Source: Acidimicrobiaceae bacterium
Lineage (GTDB): Bacteria > Actinomycetota > Acidimicrobiia > Acidimicrobiales > Poriferisodalaceae
DNA: 56,841 nucleotides
Assembly: GCA_905182565.1 (NCBI GenBank)
Contig: CAJJCB010000013.1
Location: 1-56,841, forward strand
Direction: 5' to 3'
The notes under the pieces are model-generated. The model worked only from the letters and a program-made list of their open reading frames with translations. It was not told the DNA's origin and ran no database searches. Of the stretch, positions 45,372 through 54,753 are shown one piece after another; positions within the stretch are counted from its first letter, which is position 1, and every line of letters begins with the position of its first letter. A program made the translations under genes and the position numbers.

Positions 45372-45782
45372 ATGCAACCCGCCTCGATCCCAAGTAACAG
45401 CCCGCATGGCGAACCCATGGGAGTAGTTACATCGATTAATGCTGTAACCCTTCATACAACAGATATGGGCTTATCTATAGCCTTTTACGTCGCAATGGGT
45501 TTCAGGATTAGTTTCGGAGATCCTGATGCATCTTTTACGACTGTCACTAGCGGAGATTGCTTTGTTAACTTATGGCTGGTGGAATCTGATGATGAAGTCA
45601 ATCACAGCTGGGGACGCATCATTTTCCACGTAGATAACGTTGATATTTTGTATCAAAAAGCAATTAAGGCGGGTCTAGAGCCAAGACATCCGCCACGCGA
45701 TGCCCCATGGGGTGAAAGAGTTTTTCCGATCAACGACCCAATGGGACATGACTTAAGTTTTGCTAAAACGTTAACTACTTAG
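45372..45782 (+). CDS. VOC-family protein
   Basis: A 136-residue glyoxalase/bleomycin-resistance-fold protein. LHTTDMGLSIAFYVAMGFRISFGD and IIFHVDNVDILYQKAIKAGLEPR are the two repeated beta-alpha units, and PINDPMGHDLSFAKTL the final strand. It lacks the full ligand set (the first His position is Thr-adjacent), so it may bind rather than catalyse. An ATG at 45417 (MGVVTSINAV) is an alternative start. No clear partner. Confidence 0.75.
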   Translation: MQPASIPSNSPHGEPMGVVTSINAVTLHTTDMGLSIAFYVAMGFRISFGDPDASFTTVTSGDCFVNLWLVESDDEVNHSWGRIIFHVDNVDILYQKAIKAGLEPRHPPRDAPWGERVFPINDPMGHDLSFAKTLTT

Positions 45783-45928
45783 ACAGTCGACTCAAACAAA
45801 CAATTTTCAAGCGGTCTCATGGCCCAACATGCTTTATTGATTGAGGGTCCAACAATTCGCACTAGAATTGCCCATCCATGATCTAATAGAGAAGATTCCA
45901 ACACCCGCATCACATTTAGGGGTATTTC

Positions 45929-47101
45929 ATGGTCACCGTAAATCTTCCGTTGTTGAAGGTTCCTATAGTCGACTACGGAGAAGACGAAAAAGAAATGGTC
46001 GCCTACCGAGATTACGGCACTCAACGGGCACTAACACTCGACAATCGCGGACCTATTAGGTTTACTCGGGACGGTCAGATTGATCCGCAAATCATTGATT
46101 CATATGACCGCCACGGCTTCTATATTTTTACTGATGTGATAGCCGCCGAAGAACTCCAAGATATTGAGACTGATATAGCAGAAATGCTTGACCGTTCTCC
46201 TGTTGCTAAAGACGCTGAAACTGATCGTTATGGAAGACCTGCTCTTGGCAGCGGCCTATCGGCAAGAAACATTAGTTGGGTTAAGCCGCTGTCGGATCCG
46301 ATTGGAGGAACAGACGCTTCGTACGGTCGCCATCAAGTCAAAATGAATGAACCCGTTCCACCGCCACAAGCTCCGGAGTATGTTGTTCAACTTTTCTTGG
46401 GATCTCTACAGTTCTCGGCCGCTTGTTTACGCCTCTATGGTCACCCTCAGCTTCTCCAGATCGCTGAAGAGATCAATGGACCAGACTTCACGCCGTTCAA
46501 CGAAGCTGTCTGGATCAAACAACCCGGGCTAGGCGGTTCAGTCGCATGGCATCAAGATGGCTGGACTCATTGGGAATCAGAACATCTAGATAACCACACC
46601 CACGGCTTTAACTTCATGGCCCAACTTTATGGTTGCGATGCGACTAATGGCCTTTGGGTTGTTCCAGGTTCACACAGACGAGGAAAAATAGACATTAAAC
46701 AAAAAATAGACGAAGCCGGATCAGATCGACTTGTTGACGCTGTACCGCTAATTTGCGAGCCCGGAGATGTAGCAATAACAAGCCGCCAAGCTATCCATGG
46801 TTCCTTCGCTAATACAAGCAGTAAGACTCGGGTGACTATTAATTTTGGATTCCATCGCCGCTCATCGGTTTTAGGTGTAGAGGGAGGTGGCGTTCACAAT
46901 CCGGTATCGGTCTATGACGATGCCTACATTTTCGAAAGATCTAAAGCGATTGCTTGGGGAATAGACGCTAGGTCGCAGCGTTACCATCGAGAGAGTCGTT
47001 ACGTCTACCAACCGTTCGTAGGGCTCGAAGATGATTATCGGTGGAACACTGACACCGAGAAGCTCTTATGCGACTACAACCTTCAAGATATTGGGATTTA
47101 G
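45929..47101 (+). CDS. Phytanoyl-CoA dioxygenase (PhyH) family protein
   Basis: A 390-residue Fe(II)/2-oxoglutarate oxygenase, longer than the one at 2414-3238. AWHQDGWTHW gives H208 and D210, and QAIHGSFANTSSKTRV gives H290 and the 2-oxoglutarate Arg. AGGGG precedes the ATG at 45929. Its substrate is unknown. The enoyl-CoA hydratase gene begins seven bases after the stop; the two could be an operon for oxidative acyl breakdown. Confidence 0.85.
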   Translation: MVTVNLPLLKVPIVDYGEDEKEMVAYRDYGTQRALTLDNRGPIRFTRDGQIDPQIIDSYDRHGFYIFTDVIAAEELQDIETDIAEMLDRSPVAKDAETDRYGRPALGSGLSARNISWVKPLSDPIGGTDASYGRHQVKMNEPVPPPQAPEYVVQLFLGSLQFSAACLRLYGHPQLLQIAEEINGPDFTPFNEAVWIKQPGLGGSVAWHQDGWTHWESEHLDNHTHGFNFMAQLYGCDATNGLWVVPGSHRRGKIDIKQKIDEAGSDRLVDAVPLICEPGDVAITSRQAIHGSFANTSSKTRVTINFGFHRRSSVLGVEGGGVHNPVSVYDDAYIFERSKAIAWGIDARSQRYHRESRYVYQPFVGLEDDYRWNTDTEKLLCDYNLQDIGI

Positions 47102-47108
47102 GAACCGT

Positions 47109-47915
47109 ATGTCCGTTCTCAAAACACAAATAATTGATTTCGTTGCAATCGTCACCTTGAATCGACCCGAAGCTAGGAATTCACTTAATCCAGAATTAAT
47201 CTGTGAGCTTTCTAAAACTTGGGTGGAGTTGTCTCTAAACCCTGAGATCCGTGCAGTCGTTCTAACTGGGGCAGATGGAACTACTTTTTGTTCAGGGTTT
47301 GATCTCGGCTCAACGATTCCGATTATAAATGGCACTAAGAAACCTACGAATGATTTCGAGAATGCCATTGCTCAAGACCCATCATTAATGGGCAAAGCAA
47401 CCTTGCGGGATTATGACATTGGGAAACCCTTAATCGCTGCGGTGAATGGTCATGCAATCGCAGGCGGGATGGAACTAATGCTCTCCTGCGATATCCGAGT
47501 TGTAGCAACTCAGGTAAAACTCGGGCTCTCAGAAGTCGCTCTCGGAATGATCCCAGCTATGGGGGGCACAGCAAAACTCGCTCGACACCTACCCACCGCC
47601 CTGGCACTAGAAATGCTTCTCACTGCGAGACCAATGATCAGTGATCGCTTGGCAGAATCAGGACTTATAAACCGCTTAGAGGAACCAGAAAAAGTACTAA
47701 GTTCGGCGTTGGAGATAGCACAAATCATCGCATCTAATGCCCCTATAGCGGCACAAGAAGCTCGCTCGGTGCTCCTAGCATCAGCCGACTTAACAGTCGA
47801 AGAAGCCTTAGCCTTAGAAGCATCATCGAGTTCGATGCTCATGGCCACAGAAGATGCGGTCGAAGGTCCGCGTGCTTTCATTGAAAAGAGAGCACCAATA
47901 TTTAAAGGTAGGTAG
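47109..47915 (+). CDS. Enoyl-CoA hydratase/isomerase (crotonase family)
   Basis: A 268-residue crotonase-fold enzyme. VLTGADGTTFCSGFDL provides the first oxyanion-hole glycine, and AVNGHAIAGGMELMLSCDIRV the second; SEVALGMIPAMGGTAKLARHLP holds the catalytic Glu region. The ATG at 47109 has TAGGAACC seven bases earlier and gives the normal length. It follows the PhyH gene closely, so a shared acyl-CoA pathway is plausible. Confidence 0.88.
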   Translation: MSVLKTQIIDFVAIVTLNRPEARNSLNPELICELSKTWVELSLNPEIRAVVLTGADGTTFCSGFDLGSTIPIINGTKKPTNDFENAIAQDPSLMGKATLRDYDIGKPLIAAVNGHAIAGGMELMLSCDIRVVATQVKLGLSEVALGMIPAMGGTAKLARHLPTALALEMLLTARPMISDRLAESGLINRLEEPEKVLSSALEIAQIIASNAPIAAQEARSVLLASADLTVEEALALEASSSSMLMATEDAVEGPRAFIEKRAPIFKGR

Positions 47916-48014
47916 CGTCGTTTAATTACCTTGATCTGTGAGCGTTGATTGAGATTTGATAGGGCGAATATCTTGGCAGCGAATCAGTAATATTGGCTGT
48001 TCAGGTTACTTCTA

Positions 48015-48416
48015 CTATGGGAAGCTTGGTGGCTGAGTATCAGGCATCGCAAGAATGTGAGCTACTTCCACACATGTTTTTCGATGCCTAAACATCATTT
48101 TTGCCCCATCAGCTTTTGGCAAGTCAATAAAACTTTGATAGCTCGGGTACCAGACACCAAAAACTTCGTTAAACCCGGTCAGGTCACCAACCACGCTGGC
48201 AAATATTGGCCTGCGCCAAAGAACACTGCCACCAACTTTTCCTACCGAATATTCGATAGCTCGCATATAAGACTTGTAAAGATCTCCGTTTGGGAATCCG
48301 GCTTCTTCTGTGTAACGGTTGATATTAAGCATTAAGACTGGCGTATCTTCGATCGAACCAGCAAGCGCCTGGATAACATCAATTTGATTGTTGCTCGACA
48401 TATTCGAATGTTTCAT
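48015..48416 (-). CDS. DUF1330-like protein
   Basis: A 133-residue dimeric alpha/beta-barrel-fold protein. PVLMLNINRYTEEAGFPN, YMRAIEYSVGKVGGSVLW and FGVWYPSYQSFIDLP follow the DUF1330/EthD-like spacing, and a conserved Trp-Tyr-Pro segment is seen in the family. It is only distantly like the protein at 357-644. No role is known. Start ATG 48416 or 48401. It precedes the SsuD-like gene on the same strand by about 75 bases. Confidence 0.7.
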   Translation of the reverse strand: MKHSNMSSNNQIDVIQALAGSIEDTPVLMLNINRYTEEAGFPNGDLYKSYMRAIEYSVGKVGGSVLWRRPIFASVVGDLTGFNEVFGVWYPSYQSFIDLPKADGAKMMFRHRKTCVEVAHILAMPDTQPPSFP

Positions 48417-48489
48417 GAAAGAACTTTAGTCCGCTTTATGGGCTCAAACTTTTCGAGCCGAAAACCGTAGAAGGATTCTCAAAACGTTC

Positions 48490-49551
48490 TTAACGGTCTC
48501 TTTTTTCCACAAGCCGTCGGACACGTGGAATTAGCTCTGCCCCATAGTCAGCTGCATCTACTAACGGATCAAACCCACGCACCAAAAGTCGCGTGGCTCC
48601 CAGCTCATAATACTTAAGGAGAGCCTCAGCTACCTCGTCTGGCGTGCCCACCAATGAAGTGGAGTTCCCTGGAGCGTTGGTTGCCAAAGCAGTAGCAGTC
48701 CACAAACAGCTGTCTAAAACTTCACCTTGTTGAGCGAAGGTTAAGAGTCTTCGAGAAGCCTCGTTGCTGGGCTCCTTATCTACTTTGATGCCTCGCCGTT
48801 TGGTTATTTTTTCTACTATTGCGTGAGCTCGCTCCCACGCCTCATTCGAGCTTTTACCTAAGATGGGACGAGTTGAGACACTGAATGTTGGAGTACGGTC
48901 ATGCTTTCCCCCAGCGGTAGTCACCCTTCGCATGAAGGCTCTAGTTTCGGCTAGTGGCTCTCCCCAGAGCATAAAGACATCAACGCGTGGAGCTAGAGAC
49001 TCAATCGCTGCGACAGATCCTCCCCCTCCGTAAATCGGTATGTGTGGGTTTTGGTGACACTTAATGGCTGAGCGTTGACCACGAACCTCGTAAAATTCGC
49101 CCGAAAAATTTACAGAGCTATCGCTGGTCCACACTTTTCGAAGTATGTCGGTGTACTCGGCAGTCCTGCGGTACCTAGTTTCTGAGTCTGTAAAATCTCC
49201 ATCTCGTGCCTGGTCAGTGTCATTGCCGCCAGCAATCAAGTGCACAGCTAATCGACCTTCACATAGCTGATCTAAGGTGGCAAGTTTTCGTGCGGCTACG
49301 GTTGGCGCTACGAACCCCGCCCGATGGGCTAAGAGAAACTCTAATTTAGTAGTCACAGAAGCTGCATGAGCAGCAATTATAAACCCATCTGGAGCATCAG
49401 AGAAATAACCGATGAGGACCCGGTCAAAGTCCGCTTCCTCATGCACGCGCGCTGTTTCAGTGATCACGTCCCGGTCGAACACAGGACCCTGCGAGTCGAG
49501 TATTTCTGAAGAGACCTGAGGAGCGATCCAGCCAATCATTTCTACGGGCAT
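48490..49551 (-). CDS. LLM flavin-dependent monooxygenase, alkanesulfonate-type
   Basis: A 353-residue luciferase-like monooxygenase of the SsuD type. LLAHRAGFVAPTVAARKLATLDQLCEGRLAVHLIAGGNDTDQARDGDF and RYRRTAEYTDILRKVWT are the FMN-region hallmarks of SsuD. SsuD frees sulfite from alkanesulfonates using FMNH2 and O2, which would fit the TauD and DMSP-lyase-like genes in the window as a sulfur-acquisition theme. A GAGAAGAG site precedes the ATG. No ssuE reductase or transporter is adjacent, so the partner is elsewhere. Confidence 0.82.
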   Translation of the reverse strand: MPVEMIGWIAPQVSSEILDSQGPVFDRDVITETARVHEEADFDRVLIGYFSDAPDGFIIAAHAASVTTKLEFLLAHRAGFVAPTVAARKLATLDQLCEGRLAVHLIAGGNDTDQARDGDFTDSETRYRRTAEYTDILRKVWTSDSSVNFSGEFYEVRGQRSAIKCHQNPHIPIYGGGGSVAAIESLAPRVDVFMLWGEPLAETRAFMRRVTTAGGKHDRTPTFSVSTRPILGKSSNEAWERAHAIVEKITKRRGIKVDKEPSNEASRRLLTFAQQGEVLDSCLWTATALATNAPGNSTSLVGTPDEVAEALLKYYELGATRLLVRGFDPLVDAADYGAELIPRVRRLVEKRDR

Positions 49552-49633
49552 TTTCGCTCTTCTCTATTGACTCCAACCGGTAACGCACATATTGCCATTA
49601 CCTAAGGTGTGGCTGCTTGAAAAATAGAGCTAA

Positions 49634-51154
49634 TTAACGACGGCCTTTACTATTCGCTGTACTCCGTTTTTTCGCAACGGGTCTTCCATCGCCTCGTGAG
49701 GTTTTCTTGGCTTGAGAACCGCCCCCGCGACTACCTCCGCCATAGGACTTGTCACCGTTGCGTTTTTTTCGAGTCGTTCCTTGGCCAGAACGGTCTGGTC
49801 CGGTGCCTCTAGCAGGCCTATCATCTGATTCGTTGCTGTCTTTTTCCGGAGCCCTTGCACCGCTTACTCCCGCACCACGGCTGCGCCGATTGTTACTACC
49901 CTTAAGCCCAGTCCTGTTCACTCTAGGTATATTTTGAGGATTAGATCCGTCATCCGAGCGGCGATTAGATGATTTTTTAGGCGTTCCGGTGACTTGAGAA
50001 CCTTTTCGCTCTGATGGGGCAGGATACGTTATTTCAACACCTTCATAGGTTGGTGGTGTTATCGGAATGTCTAGACCGAGTTTTCTTTGTAACTGCTTAA
50101 CCGCTTTCTTTTGGCTCACGTCAACCAAGCAAACAACGGTTCCTGAAGCTCCTGCTCGCGCGGTTCGGCCGCTGCGATGCAAATACGCTTTCTCGTCTTC
50201 TGGAGGGTCAAAATGCAGAACGCATGCCACATTATCAATATGGATTCCTCGAGCCGCAACATCTGTTGCTATCAGCGCTAAGGCTTCCCCGCCTGAGAAT
50301 GCATCTAAAGCTCGATCGCGTTGGTTCTGGGATCGCCCACCGTGAATCGCCACGGCCTCAACGCCTTCTCGTCGAAGTTGTTGGGCCGCTCGGTCTGCTC
50401 CGTGGCGGGTTCGGGTAAATACGACCGTCTTTCCGGCACGACGGATAAGCGCAACTGACGCCAAGATTCTTGAGGGACGATTAACGCTCCAAAAATAGTG
50501 ATCCATTGAGTGCACGTCCGGAGCCGCATCACCAACTTCATGTCGGACGGGATCAGTTTGATAGTCGCGAGTCAACGCCGCAACGTCGCCATCAAGGGTC
50601 GCTGAGAACAACAGCGTTTGACGGTTTTCGTTCGTCAGATCTAAGATTCGACGAACGTCCGGGAGGAAACCCATGTCGGCCATACGATCAGCTTCATCAA
50701 TGACGACAGTGGAGACAGAACCAAGTGTCAATGCTTTACGGTCCAACAGATCATGAAGTCTTCCTGGACACGCAACCAAAATATCGACGCCCTTTGCCAG
50801 ACGATCAATCTGACGGTTGATGTTGGTGCCACCGTATGCCGCCATCACCCAGAGGTCTAATGCTTGCGCCATGGGGCGTAGCTCTCCGGCTATTTGTTCT
50901 GCTAACTCGCGCGTCGGGGCGAGCACCAAAGCAGCAGGTGCTTTGGGTCTAGAACCTGCTGTACGAGCAACTAATGGGATACCAAAAGCAATTGTTTTAC
51001 CTGAACCCGTTGGGGCGCGACCGCAGATGTCTCGACCCGCTAGGCCATCAGGAATGGTTGCAGATTGGATACTAAACGGCGCAGTTATTCCGTGTGCAGA
51101 TAACGCACGCGCTATAACTGCAGGCACGCCAAGATCGCTGAAACTCGTAGGCAA
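49634..51154 (-). CDS. DEAD-box RNA helicase with basic C-terminal tail
   Basis: A 506-residue helicase. Motifs are intact: Q-motif FSDLGVPAVIARALSAHGI, motif I PTGSGKT, motif II IDEADRM, motif III SATL, and motif VI HRSGRTARAG. Residues ~400-506 are disordered, rich in Arg, Ser, Gly and Lys (RhlE/CsdA-like), probably for RNA binding. The start is TTG at 51154, with GAGGA seven bases earlier. Such helicases aid ribosome assembly or cold adaptation; a cold-shock protein is in the window. The divergent 51155-51440 region has overlapping inverted repeats. Confidence 0.92.
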   Translation of the reverse strand: MPTSFSDLGVPAVIARALSAHGITAPFSIQSATIPDGLAGRDICGRAPTGSGKTIAFGIPLVARTAGSRPKAPAALVLAPTRELAEQIAGELRPMAQALDLWVMAAYGGTNINRQIDRLAKGVDILVACPGRLHDLLDRKALTLGSVSTVVIDEADRMADMGFLPDVRRILDLTNENRQTLLFSATLDGDVAALTRDYQTDPVRHEVGDAAPDVHSMDHYFWSVNRPSRILASVALIRRAGKTVVFTRTRHGADRAAQQLRREGVEAVAIHGGRSQNQRDRALDAFSGGEALALIATDVAARGIHIDNVACVLHFDPPEDEKAYLHRSGRTARAGASGTVVCLVDVSQKKAVKQLQRKLGLDIPITPPTYEGVEITYPAPSERKGSQVTGTPKKSSNRRSDDGSNPQNIPRVNRTGLKGSNNRRSRGAGVSGARAPEKDSNESDDRPARGTGPDRSGQGTTRKKRNGDKSYGGGSRGGGSQAKKTSRGDGRPVAKKRSTANSKGRR

Positions 51155-51234
51155 TGAGAAATCCTCGCATCAAAAGTTGCTCATTCGACTTGTTGTAAAC
51201 TATTAAGAGTCTGGCAGAGTCACCATTTCATTTC

Positions 51235-51247
51235 ACAACCAAAACAA
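51235..51247 (-). promoter_or_regulatory. Outlying half of an inverted pair near 51384
   Basis: TTCACAACCAAAA at 51235-51247 is, with one mismatch, the reverse complement of TTTTGGTTGTAAA at 51382-51394, so the divergent region holds a further inverted copy of the same sequence 145 bases away. It may be a second operator half or a duplicated element. Confidence 0.4.
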
Positions 51248-51374
51248 TGATACCCGACGGAGGCATAGCTTCGTCGCAACAGTTCATCCATGTATTTTCT
51301 TTTTCAGCTTTGCCTTCGACTTAACTTGCTTTCATTTGAACGTTTTTAGCTTCAGTCAGCGATAACTCTGAAAT

Positions 51375-51430
51375 GAAATTATTTTGGTTGTAAATTCGAT
51401 AGTCAACAAAATAATTCGTTGACTATCGAA
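51375..51430 (+). promoter_or_regulatory. Two overlapping, mutually exclusive inverted repeats before 51441
   Basis: Pair 1 matches GAAATTATTTTGGTTG (51375-51390) with CAACAAAATAATTC (51404-51417), two bulges. Pair 2 matches TTCGATAGTCAAC (51395-51407) exactly with GTTGACTATCGAA (51418-51430), a 13-bp dyad with a 10-base spacer. Bases 51404-51407 belong to both, so only one can form in a transcript. The pair 2 dyad ends 10 bases before the ATG at 51441, so it can be an operator or a leader RNA switch. Confidence 0.6.
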
Positions 51431-51440
51431 AGTTACTGAC

Positions 51441-51770
51441 ATGACGAAACACGTGCTACTAGTTTTCACCAGCCCAACTGAGGGAAATGAAACGCAGTAC
51501 AACGACTGGTATAACAACGTCCACTTAGCTGAAGTTCTGACGACTGACGGTTTCGTTAGGGCTCAACGTTTTAAAGTCTCAGATATCTTGCCCGCAATTA
51601 CTGAACATGAGTACCTAGCTATTTATGAAATAGAGAACACTGAACCACGAGAAGCCATGAAAGCGCTTCGAGGACTTTCAGGAAACTTTACTATGACCGA
51701 CGCTATCGATCTCAACAACTCCAAAATGACGCTTGCTTCTCAAGTCAGCGAACTCTTTGAAGCAATCTGA
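51441..51770 (+). CDS. Small dimeric alpha/beta-barrel-like protein
   Basis: A 109-residue protein with the pattern VFTSPTEGNETQYNDWYNNVHLAEVLTTDGFVRAQRF, seen in EthD/Dabb-like small proteins of actinobacteria that often accompany LLM or dioxygenase genes. The conserved YNDWYxNVHLxxVL motif may form a substrate cleft. No RBS is clear; the ATG lies 10 bases after the 13-bp inverted repeat. Its function is not established. Confidence 0.72.
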   Translation: MTKHVLLVFTSPTEGNETQYNDWYNNVHLAEVLTTDGFVRAQRFKVSDILPAITEHEYLAIYEIENTEPREAMKALRGLSGNFTMTDAIDLNNSKMTLASQVSELFEAI

Positions 51771-51797
51771 AGCGTTGGGGTAACTGCGCAGAAACTA

Positions 51798-53102
51798 CTA
51801 AACCGAACTGCTGCTGAGTTCTTTTTCGAGTGGTCGCATCCATATAGCAAAACTTGCAGCAACCAGGGCTAACGCCGATGCAACCATAAACGGAATTGCA
51901 AATGATCCAGTCTGGTCACCGACCCAACCGGCGAAAGGTGGTCCAATTAGCTGAGCTATACCAAACCCCAAAGTGATTGTGCCAAAGGCAGTAGCGAAGG
52001 AACGGCCTGATAACGAGTCAGAGAGCATGGCTCCAATTGTTGTCGGAACTCCAGCGACACAAAGACCAAAACTTATGGCGCCCACTATGACTAACGGTTT
52101 TATGTCAGAGAGACTAAGTATTGGCGCTGTTGACATCAGCAAAAAACCAAATCCCATTGTTAGCCGTCGAGAGTAACGGTCAGATATCCGACCAAAAAGC
52201 ACACCGCCAAAAATGCTTGACAATCCTAGCAACGAAAACACCAAGGTTGATGACTGCGCACTCCACCCATTGGATAATAGTTGCGTTGGTAAAAAGTAAA
52301 AATACAAAGAGTAAGCGATACCGAAAACAGCGAACGAGGCAAGTATCCATTTCCAATTCGGAACTGTTGTTAGGACTGAAATCGCAACCTTCTCGGTAAC
52401 TTCACTTTTGGCTCCGGCCCTCAGTACAGCGAAGAGCCCTATAAGAACAAAAATTGCAATGCCTGCTTGTATCGCATACACAGGCCTCCAAGCTCCTTCG
52501 TCGTGAGTCACTGCTCGTACAGAGTTAGTAAGTGGCCCCGCAACCAATATTCCAGTGCCGATGCCTGAGCCAACAAGACCAATCGCCATTCCTCCACGTT
52601 TAGCGCCAACAAGTGCGGCAGCGATACCGGGCGCTGGTACCCAAACGGCTGCCGCACCAAAACCAGCTACGAAAAGTCCCAAGCACAAAAACCACACGTT
52701 CGGTGCGAAAGCCATTAAAGCTAATCCGATAAAAGACATCGACACACCTATTTTCACCAAACGAGCTGCCTCTATTCTCGTTGAAGCCACCGAGACGATA
52801 GCCGTGCCTATCAGATAAGCGACTAGGGGCACGTTGCTCAAAAGTCCAGCAAGGGTGTAGGAACCGAGCATCTCATTTTCGATAGCTTTCAGAAGCACTG
52901 GAAATGTAAATCGGCCAAAGCCTTGAGCAACCATAGAAGCCAATGCAACAAATATTAATGAAAGCCATGTTCTTCGCGATATCGAATCGCTGTGTAAGAA
53001 ATCTGCTCTTGTCGAGACATCTGGAGTAACCGAAAAAACGGAAGGAGCAACTCGGTCGGTAGATGCCTTCGTCAAATATTTTGCTGGAGACACATCACCC
53101 AT
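51798..53102 (-). CDS. Major facilitator superfamily transporter
   Basis: A ~434-residue MFS protein with about 12 membrane helices and the loop-2-like GRISDRYSRRLTMG segment between helices. The hydrophilic N-terminus (MGDVSPAKYLTKASTDR) is followed at residue ~50 by the first helix (TWLSLIFVALASMVAQGFG). It is likely a drug or organic-anion exporter/importer; the substrate is unknown. The ATG at 53102 avoids a non-hydrophobic upstream extension. It is convergent with the 51441 gene. Confidence 0.85.
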   Translation of the reverse strand: MGDVSPAKYLTKASTDRVAPSVFSVTPDVSTRADFLHSDSISRRTWLSLIFVALASMVAQGFGRFTFPVLLKAIENEMLGSYTLAGLLSNVPLVAYLIGTAIVSVASTRIEAARLVKIGVSMSFIGLALMAFAPNVWFLCLGLFVAGFGAAAVWVPAPGIAAALVGAKRGGMAIGLVGSGIGTGILVAGPLTNSVRAVTHDEGAWRPVYAIQAGIAIFVLIGLFAVLRAGAKSEVTEKVAISVLTTVPNWKWILASFAVFGIAYSLYFYFLPTQLLSNGWSAQSSTLVFSLLGLSSIFGGVLFGRISDRYSRRLTMGFGFLLMSTAPILSLSDIKPLVIVGAISFGLCVAGVPTTIGAMLSDSLSGRSFATAFGTITLGFGIAQLIGPPFAGWVGDQTGSFAIPFMVASALALVAASFAIWMRPLEKELSSSSV

Positions 53103-53581
53103 CGTCACATACTCAGGGCTAACCCTGCTCCACATCTGGCAAGTAACTAAGAAAAATAAAGTATCCATCCTGCAACAGCGATCGCTAGCTTCGGCGATAG
53201 TGCTGATCCAATACCGGAGCACTCACCATTCTGTTCCTTGATCCGAGTGCTCGTGACCGTAACGGAGGCAAAGCTCACTATTCCAAGGCACCGGTAGGAG
53301 GAGTTCGTAGTTACCGATGGGCAACTCAGACCTTTCTTGCAGATTGGAAAAGAACTGGTTGATATAAGACCCGACCGATCTTCACAACTTTCGATGCCAA
53401 ATCAGGAACTCCCACTCAGACCAGGGAAAAGTAGCTCCGTTAAGCCTCTCCTCATAACAGCTATCAACTAAACGGTGGATGCCAAGGACACGTTACTAAC
53501 GGCGGGTTCGACTAAGATTTTTATGTGCCCTGTCGGAATTGATTCTAAAGCCCTTGCAAATTGGCTGTGAAAGGTCGACCT
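53103..53581. other. 479-base divergent intergenic region, possibly holding a relic
   Basis: The region between the divergent transporter and LLM genes shows no recognisable gene. A frame at about 53231-53360 reads a 40-residue stretch ending in a stop, with an AGGAGGAG (53296-53303) nearby and a possible 16-codon ORF from ATG 53316. None of this is convincing. I see no terminator. Confidence 0.4.
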
Positions 53582-54634
53582 ATGAAAGTCGAAACAGTTC
53601 TTCCATTCGGGAAGCTCGATCCCGGCCTGCGCGCAGCGCGCGATTCAATTGATCTGAGTAAATTCTTTGATCAGTGCGAGCTAGTTGAGGAACTTGGGTA
53701 TAACGCCTTGTCAGTAACCGAAACAAAACTAGACCCTTTCATTCAATTGGCATTAGGAGCTCAGGCAACGAACTCAGTTGAGCTACATACCGCAGTAGCT
53801 ATAGCATTCCCACGAAGTCCAACTGTGACAGCGCAGGCTGCCTGGACTTTGCAGGCACTGTCGGGCGGTCGTCTGAATTTAGGACTCGGGACTCAGGTAA
53901 AGGGTCACATTGAGCGACGGTTCGGCATGGAATGGTTCGCCGCAGGGCCTTGGATTCGTGAATACGTTCTCGCTGTTCGTGAACTATGGCGATGCTGGCA
54001 AGAAGGAGATCAGCCATCTCATCACGGTGACCGTTACGACATAAGCCTCATGGTTCCTTTATTTGACCCTGGCCCGATCGAACACCCTGCAATACCGATT
54101 ACGTTAGCTGCAGTTAAACCTTACATGTGTGAGGTAGCCGGTGAAGTAGCTGACGGTGTCCGCCCACATCCGATATGCACACCCAAATATATTTCAAGCG
54201 TTATGGTTCCAGCCATTGAGCGTGGTTGCCATAAGGCAAACAGGGATTCGAAAAATATTGATATTTCAGTCGCCCCGCTCGTGGCTACGGCTGCAAACAA
54301 TCAACTTTTAGCCGCTCGTATTGAAGAGGTAAGAGCCCGTGTAGCTTTTTATGCTTCGACTCCTGCATACCGTCCCGCTTTTGCGATAAATGGTTTAGAA
54401 GATTTATGTCTAGAACTGTCGCACTTATCGCGAGAACAGAACTGGGATGACATGCCTGCGCGAATCACAGATGAAATCTTGTACGAATACGCATGTGTCG
54501 GAACTTACGATGAGATCGGACAGGTGATATCGAATCGTTACAACGGTTTGGTTTCCTCTACTGAATTTTCGATACCGCTGGAGACACCAGATGACCACGA
54601 TCTTCTAAAAGATCTCATCAGCTTCCTGCAATAA
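53582..54634 (+). CDS. LLM-class oxidoreductase, TIGR03617-like
   Basis: A 350-residue luciferase-like protein. LGLGTQVKGHIERRFGMEW is the signature of the TIGR03617 F420-dependent family, and ALSGGRLNLGLGTQ, PITLAAVKPYMCEVAGEVADGVRPHPICTPKYI the barrel loops. The ATG at 53582 has AAAGGT at six bases and begins the family core (MKVETVLPFGKLDPGLR). Substrate unknown. It precedes a second LLM gene on the same strand by 120 bases. Confidence 0.85.
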   Translation: MKVETVLPFGKLDPGLRAARDSIDLSKFFDQCELVEELGYNALSVTETKLDPFIQLALGAQATNSVELHTAVAIAFPRSPTVTAQAAWTLQALSGGRLNLGLGTQVKGHIERRFGMEWFAAGPWIREYVLAVRELWRCWQEGDQPSHHGDRYDISLMVPLFDPGPIEHPAIPITLAAVKPYMCEVAGEVADGVRPHPICTPKYISSVMVPAIERGCHKANRDSKNIDISVAPLVATAANNQLLAARIEEVRARVAFYASTPAYRPAFAINGLEDLCLELSHLSREQNWDDMPARITDEILYEYACVGTYDEIGQVISNRYNGLVSSTEFSIPLETPDDHDLLKDLISFLQ

Positions 54635-54753
54635 CGACTTCGTTCTAGACATACCCGTGCCTATAAAGCGTTCAACACCAGCGGCGCTAACGATGGTCTA
54701 AGACATATAACCGTACTAAAGTTTGTTGAAGTCCAGATACGAGGGGAATTCGA

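Noticed and set aside
49630-49860. Minus-strand frame of 76 codons inside the helicase 3' end
   Set aside because: It is a shadow of the low-complexity helicase tail.
53500-53520. GGTTCGACTAAG considered as a tRNA T-loop
   Set aside because: No matching acceptor, D or anticodon stem can be built around it; no tRNA was found anywhere in the window.
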